A program made the position numbers and the translations under genes. This document shows positions 18,030 to 25,720 of a stretch of DNA of 64,000 nt, one piece after another. Origin of the DNA: Hormoscilla sp. GM7CHS1pb (GTDB taxonomy: Bacteria; Cyanobacteriota; Cyanobacteriia; Cyanobacteriales; Desertifilaceae); contig JACONN010000002.1 of NCBI GenBank assembly GCA_014323675.1, positions 2,338,001 to 2,402,000 of the forward strand, in the 5' to 3' direction. Position 1 is the first letter of the stretch, and each line of letters opens with the position of its first letter. Under the pieces are notes generated by a model, which was given only the letters and a program-made list of their open reading frames with translations, was not told the origin of the DNA and did not search any database.

Positions 18030-19226
18030 ATGGATACTAAAGCATTTACCCGGGCTCTGAAACAGTCAGAAAACTATCATCGTAGGGGATTTGGTCACGC
18101 TGAGGAAGTTGCTGGCGTGATGAACTCCGCTTATCAAAGCAATCTGATTCAGGAAATCCGGAATAATAATTATACCCTGTCTCGCGGCGATGTCACCATC
18201 CGCCTGGCGGAGGCATTTGGTTTTTGCTGGGGAGTGGAACGGGCGGTGGCGATGGTTTACGAAACTCGCCAGCAGTTCCCCACGGAACCGATCTGGATCA
18301 CTAATGAGATTATCCACAATCCTTCAGTTAACCAGGATCTGCGGGATATGCAAGTTGGGTTTATCCCTCTGTCGGAAGGCAAAAAGAACTTTTCTGTGGT
18401 TGACAAGGGTGATGTGGTGATTCTCCCCGCCTTTGGTGCTAGCGTCCAGGAAATGCAATTTCTGAATGATAAGGGTTGCAAAATTGTCGATACTACCTGT
18501 CCCTGGGTGACGAAGGTCTGGAATACGGTCGAGAAGCACAAGAAAAAGGCTTACACTTCTATAATTCACGGCAAGTATACACATGAAGAGACTGTTGCTA
18601 CCCGTTCCTTTGCAGATAAGTACTTGATCGTACTGAATATGGCAGAAGCAGAATATGTCTGCGATTATATTCTTAATGGTGGCGACAAGCAAGAGTTAAT
18701 GGCGAAATTCTATCGCGCCTGTTCGGCTGGCTTTGACCCCGATCGGGATTTAGAGCAGGTTGGCATTGCTAATCAGACTACCATGCTGAAGACCGAAACG
18801 GAGCAAATTGGCAAGCTGTTCGAGCGGATAATGATGAAAAAGTACGGTCCGGAACATTTAAATCGGCATTTCCAAAGCTTTAATACTATCTGCGATGCGA
18901 CTCAGGAACGCCAAGATGCTATGTTGCTGTTGGTAGAAGAACAGTTGGATTTGATGGTGGTTATCGGTGGGTTCAATTCTTCTAATACTACTCATCTGCA
19001 AGAAATGGCGATCGCCCGCAATATTCTTTCTTATCACATTGACAGTGTGGAGCGGATTTTACCTGGAAATCGCCTGGAACACAAACCCTTGCACGAGGAT
19101 TTAGAAGTGAAAGAAAATTGGTTACCAGAGGGCCAGATTATCGTCGGGGTAACTTCTGGTGCTTCGACACCCGATAAAGTTGTCGCTGATGTGTTGGAGA
19201 AGATTTTTGCCCTGAAAGCTGCTTGA
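18030..19226 (+). CDS. ispH: 4-hydroxy-3-methylbut-2-enyl diphosphate reductase IspH
   Basis: IspH is the last enzyme of the MEP isoprenoid pathway, reducing HMBPP to IPP and DMAPP with a 4Fe-4S cluster. The 398-residue length matches the long cyanobacterial/plant form. The three cluster cysteines are visible in conserved contexts: [14 protein letters not shown] (Cys 66), [13 protein letters not shown] (Cys 157) and [13 protein letters not shown] (Cys 288). [28 protein letters not shown] and [13 protein letters not shown] are the usual substrate-binding motifs. ATG at 18030 gives the standard N-terminus ([20 protein letters not shown]). It stands alone; a strong hairpin follows. Confidence 0.97.
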   Translation: MDTKAFTRALKQSENYHRRGFGHAEEVAGVMNSAYQSNLIQEIRNNNYTLSRGDVTIRLAEAFGFCWGVERAVAMVYETRQQFPTEPIWITNEIIHNPSVNQDLRDMQVGFIPLSEGKKNFSVVDKGDVVILPAFGASVQEMQFLNDKGCKIVDTTCPWVTKVWNTVEKHKKKAYTSIIHGKYTHEETVATRSFADKYLIVLNMAEAEYVCDYILNGGDKQELMAKFYRACSAGFDPDRDLEQVGIANQTTMLKTETEQIGKLFERIMMKKYGPEHLNRHFQSFNTICDATQERQDAMLLLVEEQLDLMVVIGGFNSSNTTHLQEMAIARNILSYHIDSVERILPGNRLEHKPLHEDLEVKENWLPEGQIIVGVTSGASTPDKVVADVLEKIFALKAA

Positions 19227-19275
19227 AGAATGGCTGCGCCCCCAGCGCAGCGCGATCGGCGATCGGTAATTATTA

Positions 19276-19311
19276 AGAAACCCGCTAAGAAACCGGGTTT
19301 TTTGGGTTTCT
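19276..19311 (+). terminator. Hairpin terminator-like repeat after ispH
   Basis: AGAAACCCGCTAAGAAACCG followed by GGTTTTTTGGGTTTCT. Nested arms (AGAAACCC...GGGTTTCT and AACC...GGTT) and an internal T6 run lie 50 bp past the ispH stop. A terminator is plausible; it is again a member of the AAACCCGGTTT family, and half-copies occur near 19380-19425. Confidence 0.6.
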
Positions 19312-19398
19312 GGGCTGCTGATGAATAAGCAAAAATACAGCTCGAACATAGTATAGCAATTTTCAATCGTGAAAGTTTAGAAACCCGGTTTCACAGAA

Positions 19399-19766
19399 GT
19401 GGTTTCTGGGGATCTTTTAGTTTGCCAATCATTTCTGCTTGCTATAGAGTTGGGTTTCGTTCCTAAACCCAACCTACAGGATGACATTTTTCATGTTTTT
19501 GGGTTTATAATTGTACCCAATATAGAGTTGGTCAAAGATGAGCAGGGTCTAATGGCTTATTTTGCTGAAGTCCAGTTTCACATAGACGATCGATTGTTCC
19601 ATCGCTTCAAAGCATTAAACAATGCAAGCAGGAAGCAATTGAAAAGGGCTTCCTGGAATTAGTACCCCGGTTGCTGGCGGCGGGGTTGACTGTAGAACAA
19701 TTGGCGGAGATATTGGAACTGACGGTGGAACAAGTTCGGCAAGCTGCCCAAAGTCGGTATAATTGA
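19399..19766 (+). pseudogene. Rpn/DUF2887-like nuclease remnant
   Basis: A central piece (LMAYFAEVQFHIDDRLFHRF) and a C-terminal tail in another frame (EAIEKGFLELVPRLLAAGLT, then VEQLAEILELTVEQVRQAA) match the tail pattern of cyanobacterial Rpn/DUF2887 PD-(D/E)XK proteins, which often end in a short helical 'QLAEILELTxExVRQA' motif. The start is replaced by a GTTGGGTTTCGTTCCTAAAC palindromic repeat (about 19448-19472). One frameshift lies near 19615. Family assignment is moderate. Confidence 0.6.
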
Positions 19767-19789
19767 TGCTGGGCCAGAGTGCGATCGAT

Positions 19790-20280
19790 AAACCTGGGGT
19801 GGGAGGACGATAAACCTGACCAGATTCCTCTCTTCCCTGGGGTGGGAGGACGATAAACCTGACTAGATTCCTCTTCTACCTGGGGTGGGAAAACGATAAG
19901 CTTGACCAGATTCCTCTCTTCCTAGGCTAAGTTGATAATAAATCTGACCAGATTCCTCTCTTCCCTGGGGTGGGAGGATGATAAACCTGACCAGATTTTT
20001 CTCTTCTTAGGCTAAGTTGATGATAAGCCTGACCAGATTTCTCTCTTCCCTGGGGTGGGAGGACGATAAGCCTGACCAGATCTCTCTCTTTTTTGGGGTG
20101 GAAAAACGATAAACCTGACCAGATTCCTCTCTTTTCTGGGGTGGAAAGACGATAAACCTGACCAGATTCCTCTCTTTTCTGGGGTGGGAAGACGATAAAC
20201 CTGAGCAGATTCCTCTCCTCCTAGGCTAGGTTGATGATAAACCTGAGCAGATTCCTCTCCTCCCGGGGCTGGGAGTAGGG
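19790..20280. repeat. 42/43-bp tandem repeat (minisatellite), about 11-12 copies
   Basis: The motif CTGACCAGATTCCTCTCTTC recurs at 42- or 43-bp steps (for example 19818, 19861, 19904, 19946, 19989, 20031, 20074). Two sub-types alternate: 'CCTGGGGTGGGAGGACGATAA' type and 'CCTAGGCTAAGTTGATGATAA' type, the latter 1 bp shorter. There are no unique spacers. The array fills the whole gap between the Rpn-like remnant and the HEAT-repeat gene and runs into the 3' side of the latter. Confidence 0.9.
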
Positions 20281-20307
20281 CGATCGGTAACAAAATTCCA
20301 CAGGGCA

Positions 20308-22335
20308 TTAATGCCACTGCCGTTTAATCCATTCTATGACAGCGGGGAGAACATCGGACTGATTTTTGTCCAAATTGCCCAAGGCTTCTGCTGCACGACT
20401 ACGCACAGAAGAATCTTCATCGTCGAGCTGCTGAATCAGGGCCGAGACCACCTTCTCATCCCTGGCGCCCAAGGCTTCTGCTTCCCTACGCACAAAAGGA
20501 ATTTTATTGTCGAGCCGCTGAACCAGGGCCGAGACCACCTGTTCATCCCTGGCGCCCAAGGCTTCTGCTGCACTCAAACGCACAGAAGAATTTTCATCGT
20601 CGAGCCGCTGAATCAGGGCCGAGACCACCTTCTCATCCCTGGCGCCCAATTTGACTAAGGCTTTTGCTGCAAGCGCCCAAGAATATTCATCGTCGAGCCG
20701 TTGAATCAGGGCCGAGATCACCTTTTCATCCCTGGCGCCCAATTTGCCCAAAGCTTCTGCTGCACTCGAATGCACAATCCATCTAAGATATTTATCGTCG
20801 AGCAGCCGAACCAGGGCCGAGATCACCTTTTCATCCCTGGCGCCCAATTTGCCCAAGGCTAATGCTGCACTCAAACGCACAAAAGAATCTTCATGGTAGA
20901 GGTGCTGAAGCAGGGCCGAGACCACCTTCTCATTCCTGGCGCCCAAAACGCCCAAGACTAATGCTGCACTCCAACGCACTTTATCGTCGAGCACACTCTC
21001 ACGCACAACGCCGAGAGCACTTACAGAAGAATTGTAGTTAGAAAACCAGCTGAACCGCTCAACCAGGAAATTGCCCAAGGCTTCTTCTGCATACTCAAGC
21101 CTATTATATTCTCCATTCTTTAGCCACTGAACCAGGTCCGAGACCATCTTCAACTCAGAGCTGTTCAAATAGCGCAAGGCTTCTGCTGCATAACTAGACA
21201 GCTCCTGAACCAGGGCCAAATTGCCGAAACCCTTTCTTGCACTCCAAAACGCAATTGTACCCGAAAGCGCAAAGTTAGGATTTTCATAGACCCGCTGAAC
21301 CAGGGCCGAGACCACATACTTATCCCTGGCGCCCAAATTGCCCAAGGCTTCTGCTGCACTCTCACGCACATCAGAATCTTTATCGTAGAGCCGCCGAACC
21401 AGGGCCGAGACCACCTTCTCATCCTTGGCGCCCAATTTGCCCAAGACTAATGCTGCTTTCCTACGCACAAAAGAATCTTCATGGTAGAGCCCCTGAACCA
21501 GGGCCGAGACCACCTGTTCATCCCTGGCGCCCAATTTGCCCAAGGCTAATGCTGCACTCTTATACACATAATAATCTCTATGGTTGAGCAACTGAACCAG
21601 GGCCGAGACCACCTTCTTATCCCTGGCGCCCAATTTGCCCAAGGCTAATGCTGCACGACTACGCACAAAAGGATCTTTATCGTCGAGCAGCTGAACCAGG
21701 GCCGAGACCACCTTCTTATCCCTGGCGCCCAATTTACCCAAGGCTAATGCTACACTCCTATGCGCAGTCGATACATCAAACCCATCGTCAAAGTCATCGT
21801 CATCGTCGAGCCGCTTAACACAAGTGGCCGTAGGCCGCTGGGTTGACACCCACTCTCCGATTCTTACTGTAGGTGGTGTAGGTGGTGTAGGTGGGGTACG
21901 AATGACCCTTAGAAATGGCGATGCCGATCTATCTAGCCACTTAACCAGGGCCGAGATCGCCTTCTCATCACTGGCGCCCAATTTGACCAAAGCTTCTGCT
22001 GCACTTTTATGCACATCAGAATCTTCATAGTCGAGCAGCTGAACCAGGGCCGAGACCACCTTTTCATCCCTAGCGCCCAATTTGCCCAAGGCATATGCTG
22101 CACGATTACACTCCTCAGAATGATCGTCGTCGAGCAGCTGAACCAGGGTCGAGACCACCTTTTCATCCCTGGCGCTCAATGTGTCCAAGGCTTTTACTGC
22201 ATCCATACACACCATACGCAGATTATGATCTTCATGGTCGAGCTGCTGAACCAGGGTTTCAATTTCCCCTAAGGCTACCTGATATTTCCGCGATTTACTT
22301 TCGTCAATATCCTCTGTTACCATGTCTTGGGTCAT
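20308..22335 (-). CDS. HEAT-repeat protein with highly similar repeats
   Basis: A 675-residue protein made almost entirely of HEAT-like repeats of about 32-36 residues with the core SAAEALGKLGARDEKVVSAL followed by VQLLDDE. I count roughly 17-18 units. A divergent stretch in the middle (about 340-440, with LARKGFGNLALVQEL and ERFSWFSNYNSS) and an early interruption (TPPTPPTPPTV near 150) break the regular array. The N-terminus is unique (MTQDMVTEDIDESKSRKYQV). HEAT arrays of this kind serve as protein-interaction scaffolds; in cyanobacteria some are phycobilisome lyase relatives (CpcE/PecE-like), but no lyase partner is adjacent. Near-identity among repeats implies recent expansion or gene conversion. 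A piece of a second copy is at 24358-24462. Confidence 0.9.
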   Translation of the reverse strand: MTQDMVTEDIDESKSRKYQVALGEIETLVQQLDHEDHNLRMVCMDAVKALDTLSARDEKVVSTLVQLLDDDHSEECNRAAYALGKLGARDEKVVSALVQLLDYEDSDVHKSAAEALVKLGASDEKAISALVKWLDRSASPFLRVIRTPPTPPTPPTVRIGEWVSTQRPTATCVKRLDDDDDFDDGFDVSTAHRSVALALGKLGARDKKVVSALVQLLDDKDPFVRSRAALALGKLGARDKKVVSALVQLLNHRDYYVYKSAALALGKLGARDEQVVSALVQGLYHEDSFVRRKAALVLGKLGAKDEKVVSALVRRLYDKDSDVRESAAEALGNLGARDKYVVSALVQRVYENPNFALSGTIAFWSARKGFGNLALVQELSSYAAEALRYLNSSELKMVSDLVQWLKNGEYNRLEYAEEALGNFLVERFSWFSNYNSSVSALGVVRESVLDDKVRWSAALVLGVLGARNEKVVSALLQHLYHEDSFVRLSAALALGKLGARDEKVISALVRLLDDKYLRWIVHSSAAEALGKLGARDEKVISALIQRLDDEYSWALAAKALVKLGARDEKVVSALIQRLDDENSSVRLSAAEALGARDEQVVSALVQRLDNKIPFVRREAEALGARDEKVVSALIQQLDDEDSSVRSRAAEALGNLDKNQSDVLPAVIEWIKRQWH

Positions 22336-22434
22336 GGTTATCCTCCAAGTTACCTTAAACCGATCATATTATATTGTCGCAAATAGGTTGAATTTGAGAT
22401 ATTTCATTTGTCCCGTTAGCCCGCAGGCCCGCTT

Positions 22435-22489
22435 TCGCCAGATCCTGGGAGCACGCTCCGGGAACCCTCCGCTACCCAGGATCTGGCGA
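22435..22489. repeat. 15-bp inverted repeat around a GCACGCTCCGGGAACCCTCC unit
   Basis: TCGCCAGATCCTGGG (22435-22449) pairs with CCCAGGATCTGGCGA (22475-22489). The loop carries GCACGCTCCGGGAACCCTCC with GCTAC, a unit also found at 60850-60875. The 22336-22651 gap contains no gene apart from this and the promoter below. Confidence 0.75.
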
Positions 22490-22623
22490 GGGAGCAGGGA
22501 GAGGGGAGAAAATCATTGATCTATAATGGTTTGAAGTTGCTGGGGGGCGACGCCCGGGAATAAGGGATGATGGGCGCCTCTGTCCCAAGCGGGAATGGCA
22601 GGCGATCGCGCTCTATGCTATGC

Positions 22624-22629
22624 TATAAT
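22624..22629 (+). promoter_or_regulatory. -10 box for the four-gene xisHI operon
   Basis: A perfect TATAAT in the context TATGCTATAAT (extended -10, TGC variant) lies 23 bp before the first ATG of the operon. No good -35 hexamer is visible; the HIP1-like GGCGATCGCG occupies that position. Confidence 0.5.
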
Positions 22630-22651
22630 TAGAGAGAAATAAAACACCAAC

Positions 22652-22975
22652 ATGATTAGCAGATTCACATTAGAGATTCCGGTTCACTGGCAGGTTTGCT
22701 ACAATCTGCTTAACCTTGTCAGCACTATATTCAAGCGGGTCAAGAAAAAAGTCAAAGCACTTTTTGAAGAAATGACCGTACACAATCGAGGCTACTGGGA
22801 GAGACGGTTGAAGGAAATTAAAAATTTTGCTATGCAAATTAAAAGAGAAAGTCTTTCGGAAGCGCAACTACGGAAAATTCTGGAAGACAGTTCAGAAGAT
22901 GTAGATGCCGTTATAGAAGCTTTAGAGGAAGCATCTGAGATAATGGAAGAGTATACACCAACTTTGTTTAGGTAA
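22652..22975 (+). CDS. Small uncharacterised helical protein, first gene of xisHI operon
   Basis: A 107-residue protein of unknown family. The first 40 residues contain a hydrophobic patch (VHWQVCYNLLNLVSTIF) and a basic run (KRVKKKVKALF); the remainder is charged and helical (YWERRLKEIKNFAMQIKRES, then AQLRKILEDSSEDVDAVIEA). A shorter form from MTVHNRGYWERR (about 22772) is possible. No Shine-Dalgarno precedes the ATG, consistent with its closeness to the promoter. The next gene starts 19 bp downstream in the same direction, so these two novel genes and xisH-xisI look like one unit. Function unknown. Confidence 0.6.
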   Translation: MISRFTLEIPVHWQVCYNLLNLVSTIFKRVKKKVKALFEEMTVHNRGYWERRLKEIKNFAMQIKRESLSEAQLRKILEDSSEDVDAVIEALEEASEIMEEYTPTLFR

Positions 22976-22994
22976 AATTGATTAAGGAGAGATT

Positions 22995-23321
22995 ATGATG
23001 GAAAAAGGAGACTCTTGGCAAGCGGGGATTGAGATGTTGAAGCACAATCGAGATAAACTAGAAGCTCAACTAGGAAAAGATCGAGTAGAGCGACTACTGT
23101 TTAATCTGGAAGAAATTAGCTTAGACATTACAAAATGTGTTAACCGCCTAATAGATTGTGCTAGTCAGGATGCTAAGTTAGAGGAGCTGTCAGAAATATT
23201 TGACTGGTTTCAATATGGTTCTATTCCTCATATTTTAGGACATCTGGAAACCATCGAAGAAATCCTTGATAATCATCTGGTTGGCGAAGATCCTGAAAGT
23301 AGAGTTCAGTTGGGAAATTAG
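22995..23321 (+). CDS. Small uncharacterised protein, second gene of xisHI operon
   Basis: A 108-residue acidic helical protein (MMEKGDSWQAGIEMLKHNRD, LEELSEIFDWFQYGSIPHIL) with no recognised domain and no membrane segment. The start has a good Shine-Dalgarno (AAGGAGAG) eight bases upstream. xisH begins only about 10 bp after its stop. The leucine-rich helices could form a coiled-coil partner for the preceding protein or for XisH, but that is inference from position only. Confidence 0.65.
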   Translation: MMEKGDSWQAGIEMLKHNRDKLEAQLGKDRVERLLFNLEEISLDITKCVNRLIDCASQDAKLEELSEIFDWFQYGSIPHILGHLETIEEILDNHLVGEDPESRVQLGN

Positions 23322-23332
23322 GGATGATGACA

Positions 23333-23749
23333 ATGCCTGCAAAAGATGTCTTTCACGAGCTTGTTAAAACTGCCCTCGAGCATGAAGGGTGGATAATTAC
23401 TCACGATCCCTATCATATCGATTTAGGATTTGTCGATTTCTACATCGATCTCGGCGCAGAACGCTTAATTGCAGCAACAAGAGATGGCGAAAAAATTGCA
23501 GTAGAGATTAAAACGTTCCTGGCACCTTCAACCATTTCCGAGTTTCATGCCGCAGTGGGTCAATTTATTAACTCTCGCATTGCTTTGGAAGACGAGGAAG
23601 CAGATCGACGGTTATATCTCGCCGTTCCATTAGATATTCACAAGCGCTTCTTCAAATATCCATTTATCCAAACAGTCATTCGCCGCAACCAGATTCCTTT
23701 ACTGGTCTACAGCACGGAAAAGCAGGAGATCGTTCAATGGATAAACTAG
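23333..23749 (+). CDS. xisH: XisH family protein (fdxN-element excision factor type)
   Basis: A protein of about 138 residues beginning MPAKDVFHELVKTALEHEGW, the conserved XisH start. VDFYIDLGAERLIAA and KIAVEIKTFLAPSTISEFHA contain the D...ExK pattern of a PD-(D/E)XK nuclease fold (D in FYIDLG, EIK in VEIKTF), and RRLYLAVPLDIHKRFF is the typical late motif. XisH and XisI were named as accessory factors for fdxN-element excision in heterocystous cyanobacteria, but the pair is widespread in species without that element, so another role, possibly a selfish or defence module, is likely. Upstream ATGs at 23324/23327 would add three residues. xisI overlaps its 3' end by 13 bp. Confidence 0.92.
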   Translation: MPAKDVFHELVKTALEHEGWIITHDPYHIDLGFVDFYIDLGAERLIAATRDGEKIAVEIKTFLAPSTISEFHAAVGQFINSRIALEDEEADRRLYLAVPLDIHKRFFKYPFIQTVIRRNQIPLLVYSTEKQEIVQWIN

Positions 23750-24075
23750 ATTTATATCGTCAATTAATTCAAGAATCATTACTTGAAAGAGCGAAATTAC
23801 GTTCCCCAAACGATCCAATTAAAAGTGAGACGGTTTTCGATCGAGAGGGCGATCGCTACCAACTTGTAAACTTGGGATGGAAAGATAGCAGCACGCGCAT
23901 TTATGGTTGCGCCTTGCACATTGATATCATTGAGGGTAAAATTTGGGTCCAACATGACGGAACTGAGGATGCAATTGCAGATTGGTTAGTTGCCAAGGGA
24001 GTGCCAAAACAAGATATCGTATTGGCATACCATGCACCGCACGTGCGCCAGTACACCGAGTTTGCTGTAGGTTGA
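23737..24075 (+). CDS. xisI: XisI family protein
   Basis: A 112-residue XisI protein: MDKLDLYRQLIQESLLERA, RYQLVNLGWKDSSTRIYGCA, LHIDIIEGKIWVQHDGTEDA, with the closing GVPKQDIVLAYHAPHVRQYT pattern that ends most XisI proteins (..FHPPXXRXXTXFAV). The length equals the family norm. Its start lies inside xisH (13-bp overlap), so translation is probably coupled. XisI is the constant partner of XisH; the biochemical role is not established. Confidence 0.93.
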   Translation: MDKLDLYRQLIQESLLERAKLRSPNDPIKSETVFDREGDRYQLVNLGWKDSSTRIYGCALHIDIIEGKIWVQHDGTEDAIADWLVAKGVPKQDIVLAYHAPHVRQYTEFAVG

Positions 24076-24231
24076 AATTGTCCGTAACGGGTTTGCCCAG
24101 ATAACTGACGATCGATATTCCTACTGTCCTGCTGCGTAACTCAATTGGACGAATATTGCTTTATAGCTTGACGAAGGTAACAGTCTGACTTGATAATAGC
24201 ATATTATCCAACTATCCGACAGCAGTAGAAG

Positions 24232-24360
24232 ATGACAACAGAAGCATCAACCCGCAAAGCTTGGGCAAAAGCCCTAGCACGACCGGCAACAGAATTTCCT
24301 CTGACTCAGCTACCCATCTTGGCCAGTGAAATTCCCCCAGGGTTGCGCGGTACTCTCTGA
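24232..24360 (+). pseudogene. N-terminal stub of a carotenoid oxygenase
   Basis: From ATG 24232: KAWAKALARPATEFPLTQLP followed by ILASEIPPGLRGTL, then a stop. 'LPILxGxIPPGLRGxLYRNGP' is the N-terminal signature of RPE65/apocarotenoid dioxygenases. The sequence stops exactly where YRNGP should follow and joins a fragment of HEAT-repeat coding DNA on the other strand. Only about 42 of the usual 480 residues remain. Confidence 0.7.
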
Positions 24361-24462
24361 TGCCCAATTTGTCCAAGGCTTTTACTGCTACTGCATCCAC
24401 CATACGCCGATTATGATCTTTATGGTCGAGCCGCTGAACCAGGGTTTCAATTTCCCCGCGCT
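24358..24462 (-). pseudogene. Fragment of a second HEAT-repeat gene
   Basis: Closely matches about 22160-22265 near the 5' end of the HEAT gene (shared GTCCAAGGCTTTTACTGC and CTGAACCAGGGTTTCAATTT), with small indels. On the minus strand it encodes a GEIETLVQRLDHKDHNRRMV-like start of the array. It has no start codon context and is fused to the carotenoid-oxygenase stub. Nothing else is seen in 24076-24647 except an AGAAACCCGGTTTCTT hairpin at 24527. Confidence 0.8.
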
Positions 24463-24647
24463 AACGCCCGGTTCCCCACCCGATCGCCTTCCGAACCTCG
24501 CGGGGAGTTACGCCATATTTTGTCGCAGAAACCCGGTTTCTTGTCTGTCTGACTATAACTACTTTTGACCTATCTCAAGTGATTCGGCAATTCTTTAATC
24601 TCAAATCTAAAATCCTTGCATTAGTATGAGGTTCTTAGATCTCGTGC

Positions 24648-24653
24648 TATAAT
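24648..24653 (+). promoter_or_regulatory. -10 box upstream of the DUF433 gene
   Basis: TATAAT within GTGCTATAATAGC (extended -10), 26 bp before the ATG at 24679. The TTGCAT at 24616 is too far away (26-bp gap) to be a normal -35. Confidence 0.45.
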
Positions 24654-24678
24654 AGCTGACAAAGCTATTTACAGACCG

Positions 24679-24942
24679 ATGAAGATGAAATTAGACCGGA
24701 TAACTAGCAATCCAGCGCGCATGAACGGACAACCCTGTATCCGCAATCTGCGCTTGACAGTTCGTCGGGTAATTGAATTGTTGGCCACCTACCCCGATCG
24801 GGAAGAATTATATCGAGAATTTCCCGAACTCGAAGAAGAAGACATTCAGCAAGCTCTAATTTTTGCATCCACTTACTGCAAACTAGAATTGCCTAGGGTG
24901 GTGTCGATGGGATTTCACGGAACTTGGAAACCAACGCTATGA
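24679..24942 (+). CDS. DUF433 family protein (putative antitoxin)
   Basis: The 87-residue protein starts MKMKLDRITSNPARMNGQPC with IRNLRLTVRRVIELLATYPD, the DUF433 core (NPxxMxGxPCIRxxRLTV...LLAxYPxxEEL), and continues EELYREFPELEEEDIQQALI. DUF433 proteins are winged/ribbon-helix DNA-binding antitoxins (VapB45-like), usually followed by a DUF5615 PIN-type toxin. Here the last residues (VSMGFHGTWKPTL) are atypical and the expected toxin is missing; instead a decayed Uma2 gene overlaps the 3' end. It is therefore an orphan antitoxin, possibly with a replaced C-terminus. Confidence 0.8.
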   Translation: MKMKLDRITSNPARMNGQPCIRNLRLTVRRVIELLATYPDREELYREFPELEEEDIQQALIFASTYCKLELPRVVSMGFHGTWKPTL

Positions 24943-25370
24943 GTAAGATCTAAACTCAAATACCAACAGACCAATGGGTGACAGGGACTTGGGATGAGTA
25001 CGTCCAGAGTATAGAAGACCCATTGTATAAAAAAGCTAAAGGCTATTATCATCGAGGACAGTTGAGAATTGAAATGGCACCAGTAGGACACGACCATGCT
25101 AGCGATAACTCGATCCTGGCGGACGACTTAGGGCGCAAACGGATCCTGTACGAAGACTTAGAAATACCCGAATATTGGGTAACGGAACGTCAGCAAGCAG
25201 AGGTAACAGCCTTTAGCATTAATAATAATGGCAGTAGGCGGATTAGAGAATCTAAAGTTTTGCCAGGTTTTTCTATGGCCTTACTTGCAGAAGCATTACA
25301 GCGCAATCTTGCCGGGAACCAGTCCCAGGTAGTCACCTGGTTATTGGCTCAATTTCAGACTAGCAGTTAA
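24939..25370 (+). pseudogene. Uma2-family gene with internal deletion and early stop
   Basis: Reading from ATG 24939 hits TAA at codon 5, after which the normal Uma2 N-terminus continues in frame (TQIPTDQWVTGTWDEYVQSI). At about 25107 the sequence jumps from APVGHDHASDNSIL directly to ADDLGRKRILYEDLEIPEYW. The 60-70 residues that normally carry the catalytic PD-(D/E)XK core are missing. The C-terminus (ESKVLPGFSMALLAEALQRN) is normal. Initiation at 24978 could still yield a 130-residue product without an active site. Confidence 0.82.
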
Positions 25371-25388
25371 AATAGAAACAGCAATAAA

Positions 25389-25598
25389 TGTAGGGTGGGC
25401 ACCGCCCACCAGAAGTAAAATGTAGGGTGGGCACCGCCCACCAGAGGCGATCGGGAAAGTAAAAGGGTAAAATGTAGGGTGGGCACCCACCAAAGGCGAT
25501 CGGTATAGTTGTAAAGAAGGTTATATGATTGAGATAATCTTAAGCATTATGATATTAGTCGGTTTCAACCGACTTTAGCTTTTAGCCGGGGGTTTGAA
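25389..25598. repeat. Cluster of GTAGGGTGGGCACCGCCCAC repeats plus a palindromic unit
   Basis: Three copies of TGTAGGGTGGGCACCGCCCA at about 25390, 25421 and 25474 are followed by a GGTTTCAACCGACTTTAGCT unit with TTTTAGCCGGGGGTTTGAA (25557-25598), another familiar cyanobacterial palindrome. Single copies of the first unit occur at about 46106, 56255 and 56338. No gene is seen in 25371-25720. Confidence 0.85.
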
Positions 25599-25720
25599 GG
25601 CGGTGTGACAGCGAAGAGTTGAGATGGGGGTTGACAGGAGTCAGCTTAGAGGTTATGATAGGGAAAGAAGGAATGCAGAACATGCCAGTAAATTAGGATC
25701 GAATAGATCGGGAGGAAAGA

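Noticed and set aside
20012..20317. Open frame of 101 codons across the 43-bp repeats (minus strand)
   Set aside because: It reads the same minisatellite in rotating frames and gives a nonsense repeat peptide with no start context.
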